Shown one piece after another: positions 19,648 through 30,619 of a stretch of DNA of 64,000 nt (the stretch's first letter is position 1; the number at the start of each line of letters is the position of its first letter). The position numbers and the translations under genes are program-made. Below the pieces are notes generated by a model. It was not told the origin of the DNA, did not search any database, and saw nothing but the letters and a program-made list of their open reading frames with translations. This stretch comes from CAUZIZ01 sp965219855 (GTDB taxonomy: Bacteria; Acidobacteriota; UBA6911; RPQK01; JAJDTT01). The DNA lies in assembly GCA_965219855.1 (NCBI GenBank), contig CBDCOR010000022.1:682001-746000 (forward strand), written 5' to 3'.

Positions 19648-20963
19648 CAGTAGCGTCCCAGCGTTAGTCGAATAACATCAACTGTTTATGAATGTCACTA
19701 TTCTGAGTAATGTAATGCATGTCCTGAAAGGCCTGTAAAATTGGGGTTTTCTCGAAGAGCGAGACACTCAGGACCTGGAGAATTGTGTAGAGCGGCAACT
19801 CGAGATAGAGGCGCTTGCGGATGATGGCGATGAGCAGGTAGGTACTGAGGGCGATCCAGATTTGTGTTTTCACGGCATTGGGACTGGTGCCGTAAAAGGC
19901 CTTGATGCGGAGATGCTGTTTGATCCATTTGAAGAACAGTTCGATCTGCCAGCGGAGCTTGTAGAGCCGGGCAATAGTCAGAGCGGGAGAAGCAAAGTCG
20001 TTGGTGAGGAATACTAGCCGCAGGTCGGTGGTGACGTCGAAGAACTTGATGCGACGCAAAGGTTCGGGGTAGGCCTTGGCCGGATAGAAGGTGCTCAGCA
20101 GGACAGTTTGGTCGCAGATCAGTCCCGTCGTTCTGTCCACCGGGTGGGAGTAGCGGCGGCGGAACTTGAAGTTGGCCTTGGCGCGGGTCACGAATAACGA
20201 CCGGGCAGAATGGAGTCGGTACAGGCGCCCGAAATCCAGGTATCCGCGATCCATGATGTAGTAGGCACCGGGACAAGGAATCAGGTGGTCCAAGGCGTGG
20301 ACATCGTGCAGTTTTCCGTCCGAGATCAGAACGAACTCGGGAATGGCGCCGTGCAGGTTGAGCAAGGTATGCAGTTTGATCGCCCCCTTGGTACGGCGGA
20401 AGCGCGCCCAGGGGAAGACCGAGAGGCACAGGTCGATGGTCGTGGAGTCCAAGGCATAGACGGTCGCGTTCAGGTCGACTCCCAGGTCCTCGTCGGTGTA
20501 CAGGCGGCGCGCTTCGGCGATAAGCACTTGGGCAAACTCGGCATAGATGCGCCAGTCGCGCCTCTCGTTGGCATTGGACAGATTGTTGCGGGAGACCGTG
20601 GAGCGAATGCCCATGTGGAAGAGCTTGGATCTCATGGCCCGTAGGCAGGCTTCGATATCGCGCAAGCTCTCGCGATAGGTCAACTGTGCAAAGGCCATGA
20701 CCCGGTAATGGTCGGCACAGCGGAACGACTTGACCTTGTAGTCGCCTCCGTAGTGCTGAACAATGCGATGAAAATGATGCCAGGGAAGATGCCGCATCAC
20801 CTGAGAAAAAATCGTCGTGCCCGTGTACATGCTCGCCCTTCTTATGAACTGAAGGGCGTGAGCGTACACTCACTTTCAAGTCGGAAACACCCATTATCTT
20901 CTCTAACATATTACTCATTAATACTTTACAGAGATTAGAAGCCCAAACGTTGGGACACTACTG
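19648..20963 (-). mobile_element. IS4-family element, copy 1
   Basis: 1316 bp with a 9-bp duplication ATCTCCCAT (19639-19647, 20964-20972). Ends are CAGTAGCGTCCCAGCG and, inverted, CAGTAGTGTCCCAACG. This copy differs from the others by an SD change, GGAGG to GAAGG, upstream of the transposase start, which should lower translation. Confidence 0.95.
19664..20830 (-). CDS. IS4-family transposase (copy 1)
   Basis: 388 residues from the MYTGTTIF start, chosen for the purine-rich site six bases upstream. DDE motifs: YALDSTTIDL (first Asp), YIMDRGYLDF (second Asp) and YKLRWQIELFFKWIK, the YREK signature with the catalytic Glu. The N-terminal region resembles DUF4372. Intact apart from its weakened ribosome binding site. 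Confidence 0.95.
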   Translation of the reverse strand: MYTGTTIFSQVMRHLPWHHFHRIVQHYGGDYKVKSFRCADHYRVMAFAQLTYRESLRDIEACLRAMRSKLFHMGIRSTVSRNNLSNANERRDWRIYAEFAQVLIAEARRLYTDEDLGVDLNATVYALDSTTIDLCLSVFPWARFRRTKGAIKLHTLLNLHGAIPEFVLISDGKLHDVHALDHLIPCPGAYYIMDRGYLDFGRLYRLHSARSLFVTRAKANFKFRRRYSHPVDRTTGLICDQTVLLSTFYPAKAYPEPLRRIKFFDVTTDLRLVFLTNDFASPALTIARLYKLRWQIELFFKWIKQHLRIKAFYGTSPNAVKTQIWIALSTYLLIAIIRKRLYLELPLYTILQVLSVSLFEKTPILQAFQDMHYITQNSDIHKQLMLFD

Positions 20964-22245
20964 ATCTCCCATTTCTTCTGACGGCTCAGAGCCAGCTGAC
21001 CGGCCTCATGGAGAATCTTCAGCACCCCACCTATCTCCCTCAGTTTCTTCTGATGTTCGGGGCGTTTCTTCCGGGTCTAGGAGCTTTGATCTTTTTGGCA
21101 TGGAGGGAACAGCACCCATCGATCAGGAGTTTGGTCGGCAGTGTCTTTTTGACTCTGGCTATGCCGATGCTTTTTCTCGGGGTCAACCTTATCAAGCTGC
21201 CGTCCGTCGTGAGTGTGAGCGCTTCGGATGTCGCCTACGACTGGCTCACCCAGTGTTTGACTTTTGTCGTCCTGGGGCTGCTGCTGGCGGTGCTGATCTC
21301 ACTTCTGTGGGAGAGGTGGGCGCGGACTGCTGGGGCTTCAGCAGCGTCCGAGGCCGGATCGAAGCCGAGGGATCCGGCCCTGGATTTTGCCGTCGTGCTA
21401 TCCGCGGTGGCGCTGCTGCTGGTATTTGTACCCGAATGGGCCTATTTTGGCGATAACTTCAAGACGCGCATGAATACGGTCTTCAAGTTCTACTATCAGG
21501 CCTGGGCGCTGCTTGGTGTCAGTTCGGCCTACGTCCTGCTGCGCTCGATTCGATCCAGCTTCGTTCCCAGGTCTTTGGCAGCCCTAGGCCTGGTCCTGAT
21601 GGGAGCTGGAATGCTCTATACTCCAGCTGCCGTGGTTACGAAGACTTCCGGTTTTGGATCCCTCTCACCCACAGTAAGCGCACTCGAACATCTGTCTATG
21701 ACGGATCCTGATATCGGGAGGGCCATCGTCTGGGTGCGGCAGAACGTCCCCTCCAATGCCATCGTCCTGGAGGGCAGGGGGGAGAGCTACCGGGCAGAAC
21801 AGAACCGCATCAGCACCTACACCGGGCGGGCCACGCTGTTGGGATGGGAGGGACACGAGTTGCAGTGGAGGGGGAGTTCTTATTCTTTCCAGGCACAGGG
21901 ACGCACCCAGGCCCTGGAGACGGTCTACCAGAAGGGAACCGTTCGGGAGATTCAGAAGGTGCTGCAAGAGTGGGACATCCGCTACGTTTCCCTGGGCCCA
22001 GAGGAGCGTCGCCAATACGAAATCTCCGAAGCGCGCCTGGCTCTCCTGGAAAGGGTATTGGACCCGGTTTTTTCCGCCGGAGCGATTAGGATCTATCGGC
22101 GTCGGGGAAATCAGTTGCGCGCCGATTCGACGATCTCTGGACTCGAGAAATGAAGGACGTGGAACCTGCTTCAGTACATTGGCTGAAGCAGCCGCTAAAT
22201 GTAGCGAGCGACCTCATACCGCCAGTAAGAACTGAGAAGAATGTA

Positions 22246-22275
22246 GAGAGGGCGATCCTGGAGGATTGCCCTCTC
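22246..22275 (+). promoter_or_regulatory. Hairpin near left end of the unclassified element
   Basis: GAGAGGGCGATCC pairs with GGATTGCCCTCTC (one mismatch) around a TGGA loop, about 50 bases upstream of the element's gene. It could be an end structure recognised by the transposase or an attenuator against read-through from the host gene. Confidence 0.5.
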
Positions 22276-22324
22276 GTCGTGTCGGCGATAACCTTCGGTG
22301 ATAACCAAAACACTGGAGGTTGTC

Positions 22325-23943
22325 ATGACCGACTATGCCAGTCTATTGCGGGATCACGTCACTCTCAAGTGCCGCTGCATCGACCGAGTGTTCTTGCAGG
22401 CTTACGTTCCCAAGCTGCAGTCGGTGGGACAAGTCTGTACCTTCTCTGCGTTGGGTCAAGGGGTTCAAGATCCCCTCCTCGGCGGCCTTCGGCAAGATCG
22501 GTCAAGGCTACGTCAAAGCCATTCACCGCTTCGCCGAAGAACACAATATTCCGGTAGTGCACTTCAAGAAAGGGGAAAACAAGGAGGAGACGGCTCGTCC
22601 CTACCTGGAAGCGGCGGCGAAGGAAGGCCAAGAGCGGGTGGTGTTGATCGGCATTGCCCAGGAGAAAAGCATCGGCGTGGCGGTCCTGGAAGGGCAAAGG
22701 GCAGGAAACGGCCGCGCATCCCCATATGGAGTGGGGCCGTCAGATGGTTTACATCAACCACTTCTACTTCTACCTCTGGGACTCCGAGTGGGGCGGCACG
22801 TTTTGGAAGACCAATGCCTACGCGCCTTATCCCATCTGGCTGTGGCTCAACGGCCATGAGTGGGTCAAGCGGCAACTAGAAAAAGCGGGCATCGCCTACG
22901 AGGCCCTGGACAACGGATTCCGTTCTTGCGCCGATCCCGAGGCCCTGCAGAGCATCTGTGACCGGTTGGGTTCGGGGGCCGTGCGCAGCTTCTTCTGGCG
23001 TTGGTGGTGGCGTTTACCTTCTCCCTTCAGCTCGGAGGACTTCGAGGCCGGTTACACCTACGAGTTGGCTTTCCGCCAGTTCGAGGTCTCCGACACCTGT
23101 GTCTTTGACCGACCCCAGGCCGGGCGGATGTGGTTCGAAGGGGTGATTCGAGACCATTTGGACATTGGTCGCCCCGAACAGGTGACGCTGATCTTCGATC
23201 GGCGAATCACCCGACGAACTCCCGGAAGCTTTCGCTCCCGAGTCCTCAGACGAGGGGTGGACCCGGTCCTCAGTTGTTATTACAAGTCGTCTCGTATCAA
23301 GCAATATTTCAAAGAGGGCCGCGCCTTGTGGACCGAAACCGTGATCTGCGACAGCCGCGACTTCGGAGTGGGTCGCCGCGTTTGCGCTCGCAACTGGTAT
23401 GCCCTTTGGGCTGTTGGCGATTCCGCCAACCGGCGTCTGTGCGACGCCGAAGCTGCAGACGCTCGACCGGCACCCGACGTGCTCACCTTCCAAAAGGTGA
23501 GCCAACCCTCGAAAACTGCCGAGGGTCTACACAGTTCTGGCCTTCGCTTTGGCGATCCTCGGGTGATGGCGGTCTTCTCCAGCCTGGTCGCATTTAGCTG
23601 TCTCGTAGCCGGTTTTGACAACCGTCGACTGGTGGAGCAAGTCTCCGCCTTGCTCGATGCCCCCTACACTTCACGCCAGGCGAGCTACGATCTGCGCCGG
23701 TTGAGGCGAAAGGGACTCATTGACAAAGTGCCCCGCAAGCGCCGGTACCATCTAACGCCCTTGGGAAGAAAGGTGGCTGTCCTCTTCATCAAAGCCTACG
23801 GTCGAGTCCTGGCACCGGGCTTGACGGCGCTCGATCTCAAGCTGCCACAGGAAGTGGCTCAGCGCTGTCCGCTGGCGACGGCTTGGCGACGGTTCGACCG
23901 CTCGCTGAACGTCTTTGTTGAAGAGCAACTACTCGCTGCTTGA
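22325..23943 (+). pseudogene. Putative transposase-like protein of unknown family, two +1 frameshifts
   Basis: ATG with GGAGG five bases upstream. Frame 1 gives MTDYASLLRDHVTLKCRCID to VCTF; one extra T near 22445 shifts to LRWVKGFKIPSSAAFGKIGQ; one extra A in AAAA near 22665 shifts to ASAWRSWKGKGQ and the remainder. The rebuilt protein is about 538 residues. Notable conserved-looking blocks are YINHFYFYLWDSEWGGTF, LWLNGHEWVKRQL, LDNGFRSC and LIFDRRITRRTPG. The C-terminus is a winged helix (SRQASYDLRRLRRKGLIDKV). I recall related multi-copy hypothetical proteins in several phyla but no named family. Its place as the only gene of a TSD-flanked element argues that it is a mobility protein. Confidence 0.7.
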
Positions 23944-26900
23944 CACTTCTTGATCAGTTTGTGAACTTTTTCTTGACCAAGGGGTCTCTAGCGTTGGCAC
24001 CGACCGTCGAGCGGGCACTCTACGCTGGTTTGCTGATTCCTCGGGGGCGCCATCCGCTTCCAGGGCCTGGGCGCTCGCCCACTGTCTTCGCAGGAGAGCA
24101 TTGGCGCTGGGGCCGCTTGGCTGGTAGCTCAAGGTTGGGAGGGCCGCCTGCTCAGCGGTGCGGCCCCGACGGACAGCGTACTTTTGGGTACCCTGCAGTG
24201 GATCACATTCTGGTTGGTCGGCGCCAGCGATACCCTGGCCCGTCTCTTCCCCGCCCTTGCAGGGAGTGCTTTGGTCCTGTTCCCCTACTTTTTTCGTGCC
24301 CGATTGGGGCGGTTGGGGGCGCTGTTCGTGGCTGGAATCCTTGCCCTCGATCCCTGGATGATCGCCTGCAGCGGCCTCGCCGACTCTTCACTGCTGACTT
24401 GGGTTCTCGGTCTGGTGGCCCTGAGTTTCCTGGATCGAAGGGCTCGGCCGGACCTTCACTGGGCTTGGTTCGCTCTGCTGCTGCTGATTAGTGGTCACCA
24501 GGTGTGGAACGTTCTCCCCGTCTTGATTCTCTTCGTTTTGGTTTGCCGTCCGGAGTTGAAGATCGAAGGACCCCTTCGGATCTCCGGAGTTCGATCAGTG
24601 CCGTCGCTCACTGGCGTCCTGGTGACAATGGGACTCCTACTCCAAGGACAGGGTTTGGGTCCGATTTCAACCAGCCTGTCGGTCTGGTTTCAGCAGTGGA
24701 TGGTCAACCCAGGAGATGGTGCCGCCAGTTGGTCGGTTTTCGATCTCCTCGCCCAGCAGCCGTTGCTGATCCTGTCAGGCGGTGCCGGATTGGTGCTTCT
24801 CTGGTTCAATCTGCGCGCCCAGTCAACCGCGGAATCTCGCTGGCGTCTGTTTCTGACGTTGTGGGTCTTGTGGGGATTGATCTTGGCATTGAGTGGTACA
24901 CCCCCAATGAGTCTGCTGGCACTGGAGTTGGCGCTTCTGTTTAGCGCTGCCTACGCCTGGGAGAGGGTCTTGAATGACTGTCTGGGTGGAGTCTCGATTG
25001 AGCGGGACCTTTTTTCGATGGGCGTGCTTCTGGTGCTGGCGGCTGCGGGCTCTTTGTGGACTCTGGGGATGATTTCGGCCCGTACTCCTTGGAACCCCTT
25101 TTCTAATCTTCTGGGCTGGTGGCTACTGTCCTGATCTGCTGTCTGCTCCTGATTCGATCTGGGCCAACGAGTAGCCGTGCCTTGCTTCTCTCCGTCGTCC
25201 TTGTGTGCTTTGGCCTGACGTTCAGGCACAGTCAGGCAGTCAAAGCTGGACTCTCTTCCTGGGCCTCTCCCGGGCAGGCGACGAGCCTCCAAGTGAGGTC
25301 GTTGATCCACGACATCCAGACCCTAAGCTCTCACCGAGCCGGTGATCCTCACCGCATTCCGGTGGAAGTCGAAGGGGGTCCGACACCTGACTCGGTGTTG
25401 GCCTGGTACCTGCGCGATATGACCCACCTGAGCTGGGGGCGTTCGGTTTCCGAGCGCTCCTACCCGCTGGATGTGTCTCCTCTACTGATCACGCCGATAC
25501 GGACTGCGGGAGGAGATCCGAAACCGCCCGTCGGATACGAAGATTATGTAGGCAGCCGTTATCAGGTTCGGGTGGCTCCCAGCGGCGCGACTGCAGCTGC
25601 CGGGCAAATCGAGCCTTCGGCCCTTTCCGGGGGTTATAGACCCAGCTTCGATGCTTCTGTGGCACTCTGGTTAAGAGCTTATGAACCCTGAGACGCTGTC
25701 TCCCGCAGACGATCCAATCTTGAGTCGACCTCTGGCAACTTCGACCGGTGTTGATCGGGAGAAGCTGGGTTGGCTGATCCTCTTCATAGGAGCTGTGTTG
25801 ACGAGATTTTGGGATCTGGGTCTGCGGGCCATGAGCCACGATGAAGCCCAACACGCCATCTACTCTTTCTACCTCTACGACACCGGGAACTACCAGCACG
25901 ACCCGCTTCTCCACGGTCCGCTTCTCTTTCACCTCAATGCTCTCTTCTACTCTCTGTTCGGAGCTAGTGACTTCTCGGCAAGGTTGGCGCCTGCCCTTTG
26001 CGGTCTGGGAGTGATCTTATTGATGGCTTGTCTCAGGCGCTACATCGGACGGACCGGCGCCTTGGCTGCAGCCCTCCTGGTCCTGATGAGCCCAACGCTA
26101 CTCTGTTACTCACGCTACATTCGGAACGATGTCTACATCGCCCTGTTCGTGATGGTCTGGATCTATGCCGCGTTTCGTTATCTGGAGACGCGCGAGCCTC
26201 GCTGGCTGTGGCTAATGGTTGCTGCGATGGCGCTGGCCTTCACCACCAAGGAGAACAGCTTCATCTTCGGCGCCACGATCGGAGCCTTCTTCGCCCTTTT
26301 GGGCCTGGGGAGACTGTTTTGGCCCTGGCTGAGAGGCAAACGTCATGCCTCCCCGAATTCGCCAGATCGCAGGGCACTCGACCTCTCCCTCCTCATCCTC
26401 ACTTTGGTGCTTCCCTTCATGACCCCGTGGGGTTATTTCGTCACTGGACGCGATCTGGCCGGCTACGGTCAGAACGAGAATCTGTGGCACAACCTGCTGC
26501 TGCTGGGCGTAGTGATTCCTCTGAGTGGATTGTTGGCAGCAACCTTTTTCGGTTTCAAGCGCGGCGCCGACGGTATCGGTCTGCGTCTCTGGATCAGGAT
26601 GATGGCCCTGTTTTGGGGTGTCCAGCTCCTTCTCTTTACGACCTTTTTTACCAATACCCAGAAGGGCTTGGTCTCTGGCGTCGTGGGGAGCTTGGGATAC
26701 TGGTTGACGCAACACGAGGTGGGTCGAGGGAGCCAGCCCTGGTTCTACTATTTGATTCTTTCAGCTGTCTACGAGTTCCTTGCCCTGTTTCTATGCCTGG
26801 CTGCCGTCTGGTCCCTCAACCGCCACCTGAAAACGAGCACCTGGGAGCCGGTTTCGGAAAAGGATCTTCCGGTCGAAGCGGAGCCTGGCGTCTCCGGCGA

Positions 26901-29447
26901 CAGCGGCAGGGAGATTCGGAAGCTTTTCCTCTGCTTTTTGGTCTTTTGGGTACTTTGCAGTTGGGTAGGCTACTCCGTGGCGGGAGAAAGAATGCCGTGG
27001 CTGCTGATGCATGTGGTTTTGCCGATGTGTGTCCTGGGTGGCTGGTGGCTAGGCCGTCTGCTGAATCTGATTCCCTGGCGCTCCGTTGCCCATAGCAGGG
27101 GGGCGGGTTTGATCCTGGTTCCCGGCCTGATTGGACTACTCACCTTCGCCCTGCTGAAGGGAGGAGTCTTGAAAGGGCGAGATTTGGCGTCGCTGGCGGC
27201 CACGAGTCGATGGTTCGCTGCGCTGGGCGTTCTGCTGATCCTGATCTATCTGGTGAGCCGGGTCGCTGCTCGAGTCGGGAGAATCCTGACCTTTCATCTT
27301 CTAGCTTTGGGCGTGGTGGTGCTTCTAGGGCTGCTGACGCTTCGCGCCAGCCTGATGCTCAATTTCAAGAACTACGACCTGGCCATTGAGCTGCTGGTCT
27401 ACGCCCACGCCACCCCGGACATCAAACGGGCCCTCGATGAAATTGATTTGATTGGTAGCCGTACCGGAGGGCGCAGCAAGCTGGTCGTAGCCTACGACAG
27501 CCAGAGCTCCTGGCCCTTCACCTGGTACATGCGGGATTACCCCGGCAGCAAGTTCTACGGCGACACGCCGCGCCTGGACGCAATGAAGTCTCCGGTCGTC
27601 ATCGTCGGCCCCAACAACGTCCCAAAGGTGTTTCCCTATCTCACCGATGAATACATCCGACGGGTGTATCGATTGATCTGGTGGCCTCCTCATGAACCCT
27701 ACCTGGTGGGCCTGAAGGAACTCTTTAAAACGTTCACGGATCCGGTCAGTCTGCGCAATCTGAGCCAGTACTTCTTCTATCGCCGGCTGCCCGGAGTCGA
27801 CATGGGACTCTGGCCCAATCGGCAAGAGTTCAACATGTTCGTACGGCGGGATCTTGCTTCCGATGTCTGGAATCTGGGTGTGGTTCCGTCGAGATCCCCG
27901 GCAAGCGACCTGAGCAAAGTAGAGCAGAGGGAACTCCAGATTCTGCGGAGTTTCTCGGGAGACTATGGGGGGCGGCCGTTGAGCAAACCCCGGGACCTGG
28001 CCGTGGGTCCCCCAGGGTGACCGAGTGATAGCGGACTCGGGAAACAATCGTATCCTGATCCTGAATCAAGGCGGCAACCTGAAGCTGGCCTTTGGAAGTA
28101 CCTGTGTTTTGGAGAAGGGGCCGGAGAGCGGTTGCCTCGACCCGGACGGTCCCGGTCCCGGAGAATTGGGGGATGGCCAGTTCAATGAACCCTGGGGGGT
28201 GGGAGTCAACCAGCAGGGTGAGATCTACGTGGCCGACACCTGGAACGGGCGGATCCAGAAGTTCGACTCCGAGGGGCGATTCCAGGCCAAGTGGGGCCGG
28301 TTCGGTTATAGCCCGGCTCCACAGCGAGATCCCGAAGTCCTCTTTGGTCCAAGAGGATTGGCCTTGGATTTAGAGGGTAATCTGCTGGTAGCGGATACCA
28401 GTAGTGTCCCAACGTTTGGGCTTCTAATCTCTGTAAAGTATTAATGAGTAATATGTTAGAGAAGATAATGGGTGTTTCCGACTTGAAAGTGAGTGTACGC
28501 TCACGCCCTTCAGTTCATAAGGAGGGCGAGCATGTACACGGGCACGACGATTTTTTCTCAGGTGATGCGGCATCTTCCCTGGCATCATTTTCATCGCATT
28601 GTTCAGCACTACGGAGGCGACTACAAGGTCAAGTCGTTCCGCTGTGCCGACCATTACCGGGTCATGGCCTTTGCACAGTTGACCTATCGCGAGAGCTTGC
28701 GCGATATCGAAGCCTGCCTACGGGCCATGAGATCCAAGCTCTTCCACATGGGCATTCGCTCCACGGTCTCCCGCAACAATCTGTCCAATGCCAACGAGAG
28801 GCGCGACTGGCGCATCTATGCCGAGTTTGCCCAAGTGCTTATCGCCGAAGCGCGCCGCCTGTACACCGACGAGGACCTGGGAGTCGACCTGAACGCGACC
28901 GTCTATGCCTTGGACTCCACGACCATCGACCTGTGCCTCTCGGTCTTCCCCTGGGCGCGCTTCCGCCGTACCAAGGGGGCGATCAAACTGCATACCTTGC
29001 TCAACCTGCACGGCGCCATTCCCGAGTTCGTTCTGATCTCGGACGGAAAACTGCACGATGTCCACGCCTTGGACCACCTGATTCCTTGTCCCGGTGCCTA
29101 CTACATCATGGATCGCGGATACCTGGATTTCGGGCGCCTGTACCGACTCCATTCTGCCCGGTCGTTATTCGTGACCCGCGCCAAGGCCAACTTCAAGTTC
29201 CGCCGCCGCTACTCCCACCCGGTGGACAGAACGACGGGACTGATCTGCGACCAAACTGTCCTGCTGAGCACCTTCTATCCGGCCAAGGCCTACCCCGAAC
29301 CTTTGCGTCGCATCAAGTTCTTCGACGTCACCACCGACCTGCGGCTAGTATTCCTCACCAACGACTTTGCTTCTCCCGCTCTGACTATTGCCCGGCTCTA
29401 CAAGCTCCGCTGGCAGATCGAACTGTTCTTCAAATGGATCAAACAGC

Positions 29448-30619
29448 CAGTAGCGTCCCAGCGTTAGTCGAATAACATCAACTGTTTATGAATGTCACTA
29501 TTCTGAGTAATGTAATGCATGTCCTGAAAGGCCTGTAAAATTGGGGTTTTCTCGAAGAGCGAGACACTCAGGACCTGGAGAATTGTGTAGAGCGGCAACT
29601 CGAGATAGAGGCGCTTGCGGATGATGGCGATGAGCAGGTAGGTACTGAGGGCGATCCAGATTTGTGTTTTCACGGCATTGGGACTGGTGCCGTAAAAGGC
29701 CTTGATGCGACGCAAAGGTTCGGGGTAGGCCTTGGCCGGATAGAAGGTGCTCAGCAGGACAGTTTGGTCGCAGATCAGTCCCGTCGTTCTGTCCACCGGG
29801 TGGGAGTAGCGGCGGCGGAACTTGAAGTTGGCCTTGGCGCGGGTCACGAATAACGACCGGGCAGAATGGAGTCGGTACAGGCGCCCGAAATCCAGGTATC
29901 CGCGATCCATGATGTAGTAGGCACCGGGACAAGGAATCAGGTGGTCCAAGGCGTGGACATCGTGCAGTTTTCCGTCCGAGATCAGAACGAACTCGGGAAT
30001 GGCGCCGTGCAGGTTGAGCAAGGTATGCAGTTTGATCGCCCCCTTGGTACGGCGGAAGCGCGCCCAGGGGAAGACCGAGAGGCACAGGTCGATGGTCGTG
30101 GAGTCCAAGGCATAGACGGTCGCGTTCAGGTCGACTCCCAGGTCCTCGTCGGTGTACAGGCGGCGCGCTTCGGCGATAAGCACTTGGGCAAACTCGGCAT
30201 AGATGCGCCAGTCGCGCCTCTCGTTGGCATTGGACAGATTGTTGCGGGAGACCGTGGAGCGAATGCCCATGTGGAAGAGCTTGGATCTCATGGCCCGTAG
30301 GCAGGCTTCGATATCGCGCAAGCTCTCGCGATAGGTCAACTGTGCAAAGGCCATGACCCGGTAATGGTCGGCACAGCGGAACGACTTGACCTTGTAGTCG
30401 CCTCCGTAGTGCTGAACAATGCGATGAAAATGATGCCAGGGAAGATGCCGCATCACCTGAGAAAAAATCGTCGTGCCCGTGTACATGCTCGCCCTCCTTA
30501 TGAACTGAAGGGCGTGAGCGTACACTCACTTTCAAGTCGGAAACACCCATTATCTTCTCTAACATATTACTCATTAATACTTTACAGAGATTAGAAGCCC
30601 AAACGTTGGGACACTACTG
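29448..30619 (-). mobile_element. IS4-family element, copy 3, nested and internally deleted
   Basis: 1172 bp inside copy 2 with the 9-bp duplication TCAAACAGC (29439-29447, 30620-30628). It is 144 bp shorter than the full element; the deletion occurred between two CGCATCAAG 9-mers present in the full-length sequence. Confidence 0.95.
29464..30486 (-). CDS. IS4-family transposase of copy 3, 48-residue in-frame deletion
   Basis: 340 residues. The frame is kept but the segment from FFDVTT to HLRIK is lost, so the YREK signature with the catalytic Glu is absent. The protein should bind DNA but not catalyse transposition; it could act as an inhibitor. Confidence 0.92.
   Translation of the reverse strand: MYTGTTIFSQVMRHLPWHHFHRIVQHYGGDYKVKSFRCADHYRVMAFAQLTYRESLRDIEACLRAMRSKLFHMGIRSTVSRNNLSNANERRDWRIYAEFAQVLIAEARRLYTDEDLGVDLNATVYALDSTTIDLCLSVFPWARFRRTKGAIKLHTLLNLHGAIPEFVLISDGKLHDVHALDHLIPCPGAYYIMDRGYLDFGRLYRLHSARSLFVTRAKANFKFRRRYSHPVDRTTGLICDQTVLLSTFYPAKAYPEPLRRIKAFYGTSPNAVKTQIWIALSTYLLIAIIRKRLYLELPLYTILQVLSVSLFEKTPILQAFQDMHYITQNSDIHKQLMLFD

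Larger units (their letters stand above)
18369..22153 (+). pseudogene. DUF2298 (Chlor_Arch_YYY) membrane protein gene, interrupted by IS4 copy 1
   Basis: Large multi-spanning membrane protein of the Chlor_Arch_YYY (TIGR03662/DUF2298) family, known mainly from archaea and Chloroflexi. Signatures are ITFRFFTQFADRGYCLNKAL, AISYYYFGYWMLNTLGQL and FSYVLGDNHPHLLAMPF; the C-terminal part has KTRMNTVFKFYYQAWALLG. The 5' end is cut by IS1380 copy B, probably losing only 10-20 residues. IS4 copy 1 splits the frame at LLLYLP; removing it and one ATCTCCCAT restores LYLPFLLTAQSQLTG in frame. The stop overlaps the start of the next gene (ATGA). A role in glycan or lipid-linked sugar assembly is inferred only from its TIGR03663 neighbour. 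Confidence 0.88.
22207..23988 (+). mobile_element. Unclassified insertion element with 5-bp target duplication
   Basis: 1782 bp bounded by TAGCG at 22202-22206 and 23989-23993. Removing the element and one TAGCG joins PLNVA to LAPTV in frame, which fixes the boundaries. Terminal inverted repeats are poor (GCGACCTC against GAGACCCC at best). It carries one long gene (22325-23943) and a 13-bp stem close to its left end. No IS family known to me fits. Confidence 0.75.
22150..25691 (+). pseudogene. GT39-like membrane glycosyltransferase gene, split by an unclassified element and frameshifted
   Basis: The start MKDVEPASVHWLKQPLNVA (ATG overlapping the DUF2298 stop) continues after the inserted element as ALAPTVERALYAGLLI. 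Two single-base frame changes follow, near 24041-24049 and near 25120. The joined product has many membrane helices (TLQWITFWLVGASDTLARLFPALAG, LFVAGILALDPWMIACSG) and a C-terminal soluble part ending SFDASVALWLRAYEP. It resembles the dolichyl-phosphate-mannosyltransferase superfamily (GT39) in its loop after helix 1, but the acidic DE pair is not seen. Its stop overlaps the Agl23 start by 11 bases, so it was the middle gene of a coupled operon. Confidence 0.75.

Noticed and set aside
16533..19667. A 1044-codon plus-strand open frame
   Set aside because: Its first 600 codons are antisense to the IS1380 transposase and it only by chance reads into the real DUF2298 frame.
22201..23995. Terminal inverted repeats for the unclassified element
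   Set aside because: The best pairing is only 6 of 8 bases; not enough to claim.
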